Assembly (NCBI GenBank): GCA_003244185.1
Contig: QHBT01000037.1
Coordinates: forward strand, 1 to 64,000
Direction: 5' to 3'
Source of the DNA: Candidatus Dormiibacter spiritus
GTDB taxonomy: Bacteria; Chloroflexota; Dormibacteria; Dormibacterales; Dormibacteraceae
DNA: 64,000 nt
Shown here: piece after piece, positions 31,861-39,939 of the stretch
Layout: each line of letters opens with the position of its first letter
Numbering within the stretch: the first letter of the stretch is position 1
Translations under genes and position numbers: made by a program
Notes under the pieces: model-generated
Databases searched by the model: none
What the model saw: the letters and a program-made list of their open reading frames with translations, nothing else
What the model was told of the DNA's origin: nothing

Positions 31861-32406
31861 ATGGAGCGGCCTGAAGAAGAGAGGCGACCGGGGCTGGAGC
31901 CTGAGGGCGCCGAGCCCGTGCCAGACGAGCGGCAGGGCAGGCTCTGGCCAAAGCCCGGTGGCGAAGCCGAGCCAAGAGAGCCTGGTTCTGAGGAACGGCC
32001 AGGCGCGGTAGCGGCCGCGAAGGCGCGGCCGGCTGACGACCGGGATGCGATGACGGGCGCGGCCAAGGCCCGGCCGGCCGGCAGCGGGGCCGTGCCAGCC
32101 GAGGCGCGGCCACAAAACGAAGCGGCCGAGCCGAGCGGTCCGGGGACGCCGGCGGTGAGCGAGTCCGACAAGGATGATCTGCGCCGCCGCTGGGACAGCG
32201 TCCAGGGGTCCTTCGTGGACGATCCGCACGCTGCGGTGCACGAGGCCGACGCGCTCGTCGGTGAGACGATGGATCGGATCCGGCAGGCCTACGAGCGCCG
32301 GCGGGCCGGCCTGCGGGAAGCGACGGACAGATCCCGCGACACTGAAGGGCTGCGGCTGACCATCCGCGAATACCGAGCCTTCCTGTTCGACATCCTGCAC
32401 CGCTGA
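31861..32406 (+). CDS. Conserved hypothetical protein with disordered N-terminus
   Basis: 181 residues. Residues 1-100 are low-complexity, rich in Glu, Pro, Ala and Arg, probably disordered. The C-terminal 80 residues DDLRRRWDSVQGSFVDDPHAAVHEADALVGETMDRI and TEGLRLTIREYRAFLFDIL match a helical domain I have seen in many actinobacterial and Chloroflexi hypothetical proteins. Function unknown. AAGGAGG and ATG 31861 fit well. It ends 9 nt before the next gene, an acidic protein. Confidence 0.75.
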   Translation: MERPEEERRPGLEPEGAEPVPDERQGRLWPKPGGEAEPREPGSEERPGAVAAAKARPADDRDAMTGAAKARPAGSGAVPAEARPQNEAAEPSGPGTPAVSESDKDDLRRRWDSVQGSFVDDPHAAVHEADALVGETMDRIRQAYERRRAGLREATDRSRDTEGLRLTIREYRAFLFDILHR

Positions 32407-32415
32407 GCCGACGCG

Positions 32416-32754
32416 ATGAGTAATCAATTTGACGAGAGCCTGTCGGAAACAGAGGTTGCGTCTGAAGCTGCTGCCACAGATCCGGCTTTGGACCCAGTTC
32501 TGAGTTCGGAAGAGCAGGAGTACGCCGAAGACCTGCGGTGGGCGGAACCCAACCCCCCGCAAACTGTGGTGCGCACTGACGATCCCAACACCGCGGTCGA
32601 CCTCGGCTACATGGAGGATCGAGAAGCCGAGCACGACGTGGAGGAACTGCGCACGGGCGTCGAGGCCAGAGCCGTCGATCCGCTGGAGGCAGACCGCGAG
32701 CATGAGCAGAGGCCGGGCCCGTCGGCCGGCCCGCTGCCGGGGGGCGCGCCCTAG
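32416..32754 (+). CDS. Acidic protein of unknown function
   Basis: 112 residues rich in Glu, Asp, Ala and Pro, with no aromatic core, probably disordered. DPVLSSEEQEYAEDLRWAEPNPPQ is the most ordered-looking part. It follows the previous gene by 9 nt, so a common operon is likely. No family recognised. Confidence 0.6.
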   Translation: MSNQFDESLSETEVASEAAATDPALDPVLSSEEQEYAEDLRWAEPNPPQTVVRTDDPNTAVDLGYMEDREAEHDVEELRTGVEARAVDPLEADREHEQRPGPSAGPLPGGAP

Positions 32755-32763
32755 GCCGCTACG

Positions 32764-33447
32764 TCAGTTTGGGGCTTGGATCAGCTGCGTCCAGCCCCGG
32801 AGGTCGGCCAGCAGCTCGGCCGGGTCCTCGTAGACGCGAACGGCCCCCGCCTCTTCCAACTCAGCGCGGGATGTGCCGCCGCAGACTACCGCCACGGCCG
32901 GCAGGCCGCAGCGACTGGCGGCCTTCAGGTCCCAGACCGAGTCGCCCACGACCAGTGCCTGACCAGCGTTCAGCCCGGACTGCTCGAGCGCGGTCTCGAA
33001 GATGTCCGGCGCCGGCTTGCTGGTGGAAACTTCCTCGGAGCTGACCACGCGATCGATCGTGTCGTCGGCGTCGATCTTGGCCAGCAACCGCTTCAGCTCC
33101 TCCGGCTTGGCGGAAGTGGCGAGAATCACCTGCAGCCCCTGGCTGTGCAGCGAGCGAAGGAGCTCGGAGACTCTGGGAAAGGCCCGTGCCTCGTCACCCA
33201 GTCCGCGGTAGTGCTCGGTGTGCTTTTCGCTCAGCTCTGGTTGTTCACGCCCGATCAGAGCCGGGATGAGTTGGTCGGAGCCCATTCCGACAGCGCGATG
33301 GATCCTGTAGGTCTCGACCTCACGACCGGCCTCCCGGAAGGTTCTGGCCCAGGCCAGCGTGTGCAGGTAGGTGGAGTCGACCAAGGTGCCGTCGACGTCG
33401 AAGATGACGCCACAGCGCCGCTGTCCTTGGTTGCTCCCGGCGTCCAC
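32764..33447 (-). CDS. HAD-superfamily phosphatase (phosphoglycolate phosphatase-like)
   Basis: A 227-residue HAD hydrolase. Motif I FDVDGTLVDS gives the nucleophile and acid/base aspartates; VILATSAKPEELKRLL has motif II Thr/Ser; motif III Lys is in STSKPAPDIF; motif IV is VVGDSVWDLKAA. A helical cap lies between motifs I and II. The natural substrate is unclear. GTG 33447 begins 1 nt after the stop of the CBS gene, so the two are coupled. Confidence 0.88.
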   Translation of the reverse strand: MDAGSNQGQRRCGVIFDVDGTLVDSTYLHTLAWARTFREAGREVETYRIHRAVGMGSDQLIPALIGREQPELSEKHTEHYRGLGDEARAFPRVSELLRSLHSQGLQVILATSAKPEELKRLLAKIDADDTIDRVVSSEEVSTSKPAPDIFETALEQSGLNAGQALVVGDSVWDLKAASRCGLPAVAVVCGGTSRAELEEAGAVRVYEDPAELLADLRGWTQLIQAPN

Positions 33448-33448
33448 T

Positions 33449-33871
33449 TCAGCGGTTGGGCTCGGCTTCGCTGATCTGGCCGAGAGCGGAGCTAGGGTCT
33501 CGCTCCACGGCGAGATCCCCGATCGAGACGATGCCCAGCGGCCGGCCGGCCTCGTCGAGCACCGGCAGGCGGCGCACTGCCCGCTCCTCCATCAGCTTCA
33601 CAGCCTCCTCGACGGGTTGGTCCATTCTGAGCGAGGTGAGGTCGCGGCTGCTGATCTGAGCCAGCACGGTCTGGCCCGGGTCCTGGCCCTCCGCCACGGA
33701 GCGGATGACTATGTCGCGATCGGTGACGATCCCGACCACCGTGTCGTTGTCCAGCAGCAGCACATTGCCGACATCGTGGTTGCGCATGGCCAGGGCCGCT
33801 TCGACCAGCGTGGTGCCGGCCTGCAGGGCCAGCGGCTTTTCGGTCATGACGTCTTTGACGGTTCGGGACAT
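33449..33871 (-). CDS. CBS-domain pair protein
   Basis: 140 residues forming two CBS domains: VKDVMTEKPLALQAGTTLVEAALAMRNHDVGNVLLLDNDTVVGIVTDRDIVIRSVAEG and a second copy ending RRLPVLDEAGRPLGIVSIGDLAVERDP. Such modules bind adenosyl ligands and sense energy state. AAAGGAG before ATG 33871 gives a good start. Upstream member of a two-gene unit with the HAD phosphatase. Confidence 0.92.
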   Translation of the reverse strand: MSRTVKDVMTEKPLALQAGTTLVEAALAMRNHDVGNVLLLDNDTVVGIVTDRDIVIRSVAEGQDPGQTVLAQISSRDLTSLRMDQPVEEAVKLMEERAVRRLPVLDEAGRPLGIVSIGDLAVERDPSSALGQISEAEPNR

Positions 33872-33960
33872 GAAGGCTCCTTTGTCGATGGGCCAATGTT
33901 GAGTGAGTCGCTGTCAGGCTACCAGCCCTCTTCGGCGCCGAAAGCTTGCCAGGGCGATTG

Positions 33961-34275
33961 TTCGTATCGGCGCTGGAAGTGGGGAAGACGGCCGGGGAGG
34001 CGGCTCACAACGAGGCGGTGGCGACGGCCCGTGAGGCGGGGCTGCGCTACGTCTCCGACAGCGATGAGGGGATCCGCCGCGAACGTCGGGAGACGGCTGG
34101 CGATGCCTTTTCCCCGACGCGTCAACAAAACCATCTACGGGCGCTGAATGAGGCCGGTCAGCCCACGATCGCCGAGCTGGGCGATCTGTTTGGGGTCGGT
34201 CGACCTGGTGGTCAAAGCCAAGGGCCGGCTGCGTGGCAAGCAGCCGAAAGCTAGGTACTCGGACCGCAGACGTCG
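33961..34275 (+). pseudogene. Recombination debris: topoisomerase IB-like and serine-recombinase-like fragments
   Basis: Three short pieces of conserved protein character stand side by side. First, AGLRYVSDSDEGIRRERR (about 34035-34090), like the N-terminus of type IB topoisomerases. Second, in the same frame, SPTRQQNHLRALNEAGQ then PTIAELGDLFGVGR (about 34112-34205), like the C-terminal helix-turn-helix of resolvases. Third, in another frame, LVVKAKGRLRGKQPK (about 34204-34252), also typical of a resolvase just before that helix-turn-helix. The order is scrambled and no piece is whole, so this is decay, not a gene. Assignments rest on memory of the families. Confidence 0.45.
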
Positions 34276-34290
34276 ATGCTGACCTCGGAA

Positions 34291-34641
34291 TCAGGATCTG
34301 ACGGGGAGCCACCAAGCTGGGTGTAGTACCTCACGCCAGCCGCCGTCTCGCCACTCGTAGGTCAGCTCGGCCCCGTCCAAAGCGCGGCCATCGTCGATCG
34401 CTAATCGGGTGACGGCGACGGCCTCGGTGGTCAGATGAGATTCGGCCACGTCTGTTGAATCTCCTTGACCGGTCAAGAGTGGGACCATGAATGCGACCAC
34501 CGCCCAGCCGCCGGTGGGCGGTCGAACGATGAGGGACGAAACCTTGCCCAGCAGTATGGGCGTGAACTCGAATCCAGGCTGCCGGCGCAGCACCTGGTGT
34601 TCGGCGTGCTCGGTCACGGGCTCGAAGATCCGGCTATTCAC
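34291..34641 (-). CDS. Hypothetical protein
   Basis: 116 residues, beta-rich and soluble, with WAVVAFMVPLLTGQGDSTDVAESH and a Trp-rich end ELTYEWRDGGWREVLHPAWWLPV. No family recognised. GTG 34641 has no Shine-Dalgarno. The reading could be wrong, but the composition is protein-like and there is no competitor on the other strand. Confidence 0.45.
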   Translation of the reverse strand: MNSRIFEPVTEHAEHQVLRRQPGFEFTPILLGKVSSLIVRPPTGGWAVVAFMVPLLTGQGDSTDVAESHLTTEAVAVTRLAIDDGRALDGAELTYEWRDGGWREVLHPAWWLPVRS

Positions 34642-34758
34642 GTCAGACCGAATGCCTCATCGGCCACCGTACCCCAAGGCCAATCCCGGGAGCGGCAGAG
34701 ACGGCAAATGCGTCCAAGGACAGCGGCAGCACGAGTGCAATCAACTTGAAAGGCATGC

Positions 34759-35307
34759 TTAGGACCACGACCTCCGGAAGAAACGCGGCACCTGCAGGAG
34801 CAGCAGGATCGGCAGCGCCAGATCCGCGATGACGCTGTTGCGGAGGATGGCGCTGTCATAGCGGCCGAAGGTGAAGGTGTACCCGACATCGGCGACCAGG
34901 ACTACCCAGCAAGCGAACCAGGCCCAGCGCTCTCCCTGGCGGAAGGGGATGGCCACGATGATCAGGAACAAGAGACCGAAGACCAGCTCGTGGAGCGCGT
35001 AGCCGGTTTCCAGCAGGGAGACATACCTGGTCACTCCGGTTGACGCGGCCGTGGCAGCGGTCCAATCCATGCGCGCCACGGCGGCGAAGGCCGCCCGGTG
35101 GTCGGAAGGGACTCCGTTGGCTCGGATGCCGATCAGATCGAGGATCGAGGCGAGGACGGGCAGCAGGCCAAGGATCAGGAGTAACACCCAAGCCGCCTTT
35201 GAATACAGCGGCTCTGCTCGAAGGCTTGAGGCTCTCCGCGCAGCCTGCGGCTCACTCGCTACCAGCTGGGAGCTGTGGGGTTGTTTGCTGGGCCCAACGC
35301 CGGACAT
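34759..35307 (-). CDS. Integral membrane protein, four helices
   Basis: 182 residues. A polar N-terminus of about 35 residues is followed by four hydrophobic segments: AAWVLLLILGLLPVLASILDLIG, LHELVFGLLFLIIVAIPF, WAWFACWVVLVADVGYTF and IADLALPILLLLQVPRFF. No family recognised. It resembles small unnamed membrane proteins common in soil bacteria. ATG 35307. Confidence 0.7.
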   Translation of the reverse strand: MSGVGPSKQPHSSQLVASEPQAARRASSLRAEPLYSKAAWVLLLILGLLPVLASILDLIGIRANGVPSDHRAAFAAVARMDWTAATAASTGVTRYVSLLETGYALHELVFGLLFLIIVAIPFRQGERWAWFACWVVLVADVGYTFTFGRYDSAILRNSVIADLALPILLLLQVPRFFRRSWS

Positions 35308-35359
35308 TTCCGGCTCAGGCTAGCGAACCAGATCTTGTGGGCCGTTTAGCGTAGTCCCG

Positions 35360-36598
35360 CTAGACCGGTCGCGCCTTAACCACCTCGCCGCCCTTCACGA
35401 CCAGGTGCACGCTGGCGGGATCGGCCAGCAGCTCCAGCCGTTGGAGCGGGTCGCCCGGCACGCCTATCAAGTCAGCGTAAGCGCCCGGCTTCAGCGTCCC
35501 CACCTGGCCCTCGAGGCGCAGCACCCTGGCGGCCACCGTCGTGGCGGTGCGCAGGCAGTCAGCGGGCGGCATGCCGAGCTCGCGCAGCAGCAGGAACTCC
35601 TCGCCCATGGTCCCCTGCAGGCCAACGCCAGTGTCAGTGCCGAAGGCGATCTCCACCCCGGCCTCGATCGCACGCTTGATGCTGGCGTCATGGTCGGCAC
35701 CCACGTCCTGCGCCTTGGCCGCCGCCCAGGCCGGCATGCGGCCCGCCTCGGCGTGGCGGATCACCCAGCGCGGCGCCACCAGGGTCGGCACCAAAGCTTG
35801 ACCGCCCGCGCTGAACAGCTGCAGCGCCTCATCGTCGATCCAGATGCCGTGCTCGATAGTCGCGACGCCGGCGCGAAGCGCGTTCTTGATCCCGGCGGCC
35901 GCCTGGGCGTGGGCCATGACGCGCCGGCCTTGCGTGGCCGCCTCGGTCACGGCAGCGGTGATCTCCTCGGGGCTGAACGTGGCGTGGTGCGGCGAGTCGC
36001 CGGGCGAGAGCACGCCGCCAGAGGTGCAGAGCTTGATCCAGTCGGCGCCCTCGCGGATCAGGTGGCGAACGCGCTGGCGCATCGGCTCGACGCCGTCGAC
36101 GACCGGCGGCGGGAGGTCAGGCGTCGGGTTCCAGTTGACGGTGACGCCGCAGGGAAAGTGGTTGTCGGCGTGGCCGCCGGTCTGGCTCAGGATCTGAATC
36201 GCAAGCACCAGTCGAGGCCCGGGAAAGAGGCCGCGTTCGACGGCCAGCCGGACCCCGTTCGGGGTGCCGCCGGCGTCACGCACAGTGGTGAAGCCTGCGT
36301 TGAGCGTCTTACGGCAGGAATCCACCGCCTGCAGGACCACCAGGCTGGCCGGCGCGGCGAGGCGCTCGCCGAGGTCAAGCCCGGTGCCGGGGAAGCAGAG
36401 GTGCACGTGGCAGTCGATGAGGCCCGGGAGCAGAGTGAGGCCTTCGGCGTCAACGACGACCGCGTCGCGCGGCACCTGGATCTCTTCCCGCCGCCCCGCC
36501 GCGACGACACGACCGTCGTCGATGAGCACAGTGGCCGGCCGGAGACCTTCTGCGGTCTCGGGGTCCAGCAGGGCGTCGGCATGGACTGCAGTGGGCAT
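35360..36598 (-). CDS. Metal-dependent amidohydrolase (Xaa-Pro dipeptidase/imidazolonepropionase-like)
   Basis: A 412-residue amidohydrolase with the full metal set: HVH in LIDCHVHL, a Lys in DWIKLCTSGG, His in VMAHAQ, His in ATIEHGIW and Asp in IAFGTDTG. C-terminal GTLKPGAYADLIGVPGDPLQ is the usual beta-sandwich end. Homologues cleave dipeptides or cyclic amides; the substrate is not predictable. ATG 36598, no Shine-Dalgarno. Divergent from the kinase-like gene at 36660. Confidence 0.9.
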   Translation of the reverse strand: MPTAVHADALLDPETAEGLRPATVLIDDGRVVAAGRREEIQVPRDAVVVDAEGLTLLPGLIDCHVHLCFPGTGLDLGERLAAPASLVVLQAVDSCRKTLNAGFTTVRDAGGTPNGVRLAVERGLFPGPRLVLAIQILSQTGGHADNHFPCGVTVNWNPTPDLPPPVVDGVEPMRQRVRHLIREGADWIKLCTSGGVLSPGDSPHHATFSPEEITAAVTEAATQGRRVMAHAQAAAGIKNALRAGVATIEHGIWIDDEALQLFSAGGQALVPTLVAPRWVIRHAEAGRMPAWAAAKAQDVGADHDASIKRAIEAGVEIAFGTDTGVGLQGTMGEEFLLLRELGMPPADCLRTATTVAARVLRLEGQVGTLKPGAYADLIGVPGDPLQRLELLADPASVHLVVKGGEVVKARPV

Positions 36599-36659
36599 CG
36601 GGTCAATCTAAGCCAGATGCTCGGCGGCCGGGGCGCAACTTCTCCCAGTTCGGCAAGAA

Positions 36660-37178
36660 TTGACCGTGCGAGTGGACAGGGTGCGCGATCTGCTGGCCAG
36701 GCTGCACGCACGGCCGCGGCGTCGTCTGACCCTGCTGGTGGGATTGGACGGCACTGACGCCGGGGGCCGCCCGCAGCTGGCCCAGGCGCTGAGCGAGAAC
36801 GATCCCCATCTGAAGGTGGTGTCCCTGTCTCAATTTGTCGCTGAGGGAGACGAGGGCTCGGTGGACTGGCGCCGCCTCCGCAGCCGGGTGTTGCTCCAGC
36901 TTGTTCGCGGGTCAGCGGCGGAGTTTGAGGATGCCAGCGGCCACCCCCAGCACCTGGCGGCGGGGGGCATGGTGCTGGTGGAAGGCCTGGGGGCCTGCCG
37001 CCGGCAGCTCGCGTCCAGCTACGACTACAGGATCTGGGTGGAAAGATCCGGCGAGTCGAGATCTCACGAGGTAGAGCTGTACCTGGCTGAGCACGCCGCC
37101 GACCGCTCGGCCGACCTCCGGGCTGATTGCTCGGATCTGACGCGGCTGCGCGAGAGGGGCGAATTCCTCCAGCTCTGA
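36660..37178 (+). CDS. Uridine kinase-like protein with degenerate P-loop
   Basis: 172 residues. The start VRVDRVRDLLARLHARPRRRLTLLVGLDGTDAGGRPQLAQAL is the N-terminus of uridine-kinase-like NTPases, but the expected GKT/GKS is GRP here, so Walker A lacks its lysine. The following substrate Asp pair is also lost (VVSLSQF). The C-terminal half is shorter than usual. Probably a catalytically dead relative, or a decaying gene. Start TTG 36660 or GTG 36666. Confidence 0.65.
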   Translation: MTVRVDRVRDLLARLHARPRRRLTLLVGLDGTDAGGRPQLAQALSENDPHLKVVSLSQFVAEGDEGSVDWRRLRSRVLLQLVRGSAAEFEDASGHPQHLAAGGMVLVEGLGACRRQLASSYDYRIWVERSGESRSHEVELYLAEHAADRSADLRADCSDLTRLRERGEFLQL

Positions 37179-37179
37179 A

Positions 37180-38586
37180 TCAGTCCGGCGCGGCGCGTAC
37201 CTTCTGCCAGGCCAGGCGCACGTCGTCCAGGCTGGTCGCCAGGTTGCCGATCGAGATCCGGATCGCGTAGCGATCTCTGACCCGGGTGTGGGAGACGAAT
37301 ACCGTGGCGTCGCGGTTGACAGCTTCGACGATCGCCTGGGTCCGGGCGTCCCCTTCCCGGTGGGCGAAGCAGACGGTGCTGAAGGGGACAGGCGCCAGCA
37401 GCTCGAAGTCGGCGTCGTCCCGAACCCAGGCTTCCAGCTGCTGGGCCATTGCGAGGTGCGAGGCTATGACCCGGCTGGCTCCCTCGAGGCCGAACGCCCG
37501 CAGCACGAACCACAGCTTCAGGCCCCGGAAGCGCCGGCCCAGGCTGGTGCCGTAGTCCATCAGGTTGCGCACCTCATCTCCTTCGCTGGTGGTGAGGTAG
37601 TCAGGCACCAGGCTGAAGGCGTTCTTCAGCACCTCGGGTCGCCGGCAGTAGAGGACGCTGCAGTCCATCGGTGTGAAGAGCCACTTGTGAGGGTTCATGA
37701 CCAGGGAGTCGGCCCGGTCGGTACCCGCGAGGACGTGCCGGTGCGACCGCAGCACGGCCGCGGCTCCGCCATAGGCGGCGTCGACGTGGAGCCAGAGGCC
37801 CTCGCGCTCGCAGATGTCGGCGATCGCCGGCACGGGATCGATCGAGGTGGTTGAGGTGGTGCCGACAGTGGCCACAACCGCGAAGGGCTGCAGGCCGACG
37901 GCGCGATCCTCGGCGAGCATGTGCTTCAGCTCCGAGACTTCGAGCCGCATCTGCTCGTCGACCGGGACCTTGCGGACGCCTTGCTGACCGATCCCCAGCA
38001 CGATGCCGGCTTTCTCAACCGACGAATGCGCCTCGGCCGATGTGTAGAGGCGCAGGCGCCTGCCATCGACGCCCTGGCTGCGGGCGCTCAACCCCGCGGC
38101 CTCCCGGGCTGCGGCCAGGGCGTAGAGGGTGCTGGAGGACGCGGTGTCGTTGATCAGGCCGAAGAAGTCGGCGGGCAAACCCATTGCCTGCCGCAGCCAC
38201 GCGCAGGCGACTTCCTCAACCTCGGTTGCGGCCGGAGAAGTGCGCCAGAGCATCGCGTTCACGTTCAGCGTGGCGATCAGCAGCTCGGCCAGGATGCCTG
38301 AGGTGGAGCCGGTGTTGGCGAAGTAGGCGAAAAAGCGAGGATGGTTCCAGTTTGTGATGCCCGGGAGCACTATCCGCTCGAAGTCGGCCAGTAACGCCCG
38401 CAGCGGCTCTCCCTGCTGCGGCGGCGCTGCCGGCAGGGCGGAGCGAATGTCGCCCGGAGCCGCGGCGCTCAGCACCGGCCGGTCGCGTACCTGGGAGAGG
38501 TATTCGCAGGCCCAGTCGACAGCCTGGTGAGCGACTCGGGCGAACTCGCGGAGGTCCTCTTCCGGTCGTTCGGGCATGGGCGGCAT
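37180..38586 (-). CDS. PLP-dependent group II (aromatic-L-amino-acid type) decarboxylase
   Basis: A 468-residue enzyme. GITNWNHPRFFAYFANTGS and SPAATEVEEVACAWLRQ near the start, AHSSVEKAGIVLG, LWLHVDAAYGGAAAV (Asp to the pyridine N), LVMNPHKWLFTPMDCSVLYCR (Schiff-base Lys), and GRRFRGLKLWFVLRAFG are marks of aromatic amino-acid/tyrosine decarboxylases. It should make an amine from Tyr, Trp, DOPA or Phe. No transporter is adjacent. Two ATG candidates (38586, 38577). Ends 2 nt from the kinase-like gene on the other strand. Confidence 0.92.
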   Translation of the reverse strand: MPPMPERPEEDLREFARVAHQAVDWACEYLSQVRDRPVLSAAAPGDIRSALPAAPPQQGEPLRALLADFERIVLPGITNWNHPRFFAYFANTGSTSGILAELLIATLNVNAMLWRTSPAATEVEEVACAWLRQAMGLPADFFGLINDTASSSTLYALAAAREAAGLSARSQGVDGRRLRLYTSAEAHSSVEKAGIVLGIGQQGVRKVPVDEQMRLEVSELKHMLAEDRAVGLQPFAVVATVGTTSTTSIDPVPAIADICEREGLWLHVDAAYGGAAAVLRSHRHVLAGTDRADSLVMNPHKWLFTPMDCSVLYCRRPEVLKNAFSLVPDYLTTSEGDEVRNLMDYGTSLGRRFRGLKLWFVLRAFGLEGASRVIASHLAMAQQLEAWVRDDADFELLAPVPFSTVCFAHREGDARTQAIVEAVNRDATVFVSHTRVRDRYAIRISIGNLATSLDDVRLAWQKVRAAPD

Positions 38587-38655
38587 TGTGCCGGATGCTG
38601 TCAGTTACTGACCGAGACGGCAGCCGGTAAGCGCCGCGTCGGACCGCCTAGGACG

Positions 38656-39051
38656 CTAGGCGGACGGACCGTCCAAGACGGTCGCGATCCGCGCGGCACG
38701 GTCCCGCAGCCGCCCGTGGATCCAGAGCCGGCCATTCGCCTCGCCGCCGCCCATTCCGCCCGAGACGACGCCATCCAGTGGCCTGCGCTCGTGGTAGACG
38801 TGGGCCATGCTGGGGTCCTTCCACTGCGCTGCATCGATCTCCCGCAGCAGACCGTCGAGGCGCTCTTCCGAGCAGCGCACGTCTCGCGCCGGCACTTTCA
38901 GATAGATCTGGCCGCCGTCGTCTCCCTCCAGGACCACTATGCCATCGGGGTCGGCCGGCGCTTCGGCGAGGCTGCGGTACGACAGGTAGCCATCACCGTG
39001 CACCAGGCTTCGAACGCCGCTCTCGTGAGGCTCCAGCCGGCGGGACCGCAT
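38656..39051 (-). CDS. Hypothetical protein
   Basis: 131 residues, soluble, with a YLSYRSLAEAP and PDGIVVLEGDDGGQIYLKVPARDVRCSEERLDGLLREID core. Not assigned to any family. ATG 39051, no Shine-Dalgarno. Lies between the PLP decarboxylase and the frameshifted kinase gene, all on the minus strand. Confidence 0.55.
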   Translation of the reverse strand: MRSRRLEPHESGVRSLVHGDGYLSYRSLAEAPADPDGIVVLEGDDGGQIYLKVPARDVRCSEERLDGLLREIDAAQWKDPSMAHVYHERRPLDGVVSGGMGGGEANGRLWIHGRLRDRAARIATVLDGPSA

Positions 39052-39255
39052 ATCTCAAGTGTCGCTGAACCGACGGCGACCGCAATAGCGGCGGCTGGAT
39101 CGGTCACCGGCGGGGCGGCGGGTGAACATCGGCTTAGGGGACCCGCAGGGACTCCTTTCGAACCAGGAAGGAGGCGCCACCCGGAAGGCAAAGGAGCGCG
39201 GCGCTTCTCTGATCGGTCCCCCGGTCGTGAGAGGACCTCCGCTGCTGCCGGGCGG
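39052..39255. other. Spacer without recognised feature
   Basis: About 200 nt between the kinase gene end and the hypothetical gene. The apparent ORF over it is only the frameshifted tail of the kinase gene. Confidence 0.5.
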
Positions 39256-39874
39256 TCAGCCGCGGACAGTGAAGCGTGCTCTCAGTCGGTGGGCGCCGAC
39301 CAGTTCGGCGTTGGCGCGGTCGCTGCCCAGTGCCCATTCCCGGGCTTTCGGCCGCTGTCTTGCCGTATGCCCGGTGGCGGGAGATCAGACGCCGGACGCG
39401 TTCGGACTCCGGGCACTCCACGTACCAGCTCTCGTCGAGCAGTTGCAGCACCTGGCCGAAACCATGACCGGGAAGCAGGAGGTAGTTGCCCTCGGTGAGT
39501 ATCAACGGCACTTCCGCTACCACGCTGATCGCATCGGCCATTGTCTCCTCTCGGCCGCGGTCGAAAGCGGGAGCAGTGATCAGCTCGTCCGGTCGCTGCC
39601 GGCGCAGACGGCGCAGGAGTTGGCAGTAACCCGCGGAATCGAAGGTGTCGGGCGCTCCCTTGCGCTGCCGACGGCCCCGCCGCTCCAGCTCCGAGTTCGC
39701 AAGATGGAATCCGTCCAGCGGGACGCAGACAGCCCGGCCGTCCAGGTCGGCGACCAAGCGCTGGGCCAGATGTGACTTGCCGCTGCCGGGCATGCCCGCG
39801 AGGCCCAGGACGCGCCGCCCCGCCGCTGCCAGGCTGCGAGCTCGCTCGAGGGCCCCAGCGTAGTCCAGCGTCAT
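39256..39874 (-). pseudogene. Nucleoside/nucleotide kinase family protein, frameshifted near the C-terminus
   Basis: The frame from ATG 39874 encodes LGLAGMPGSGKSHLAQRLV (Walker A), VCVPLDGFHLANSELERRGR, GAPDTFDSAGYCQLLRRLR, PAFDRGREE, VPLILTEGNYLLLPG and ESERVRRLISRHRAYGKTAAES, typical of phosphoribulokinase/uridine-kinase-like panK relatives. At 39346-39348 (TTT on the plus strand) the frame breaks. The next frame carries on with REWALGSDRANAELVGAHR and LRARFTVRG and stops at 39256, exactly the family C-terminus. Deleting one base restores a protein of about 206 residues. Either a sequencing indel or a recent mutation. Confidence 0.75.
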
Positions 39875-39939
39875 CACCTTCGATCGTAGAAGTCACGCGC
39901 GTAGCGAAGAATGAGCCGGGGCGGCCCTATTCTTCGGTG

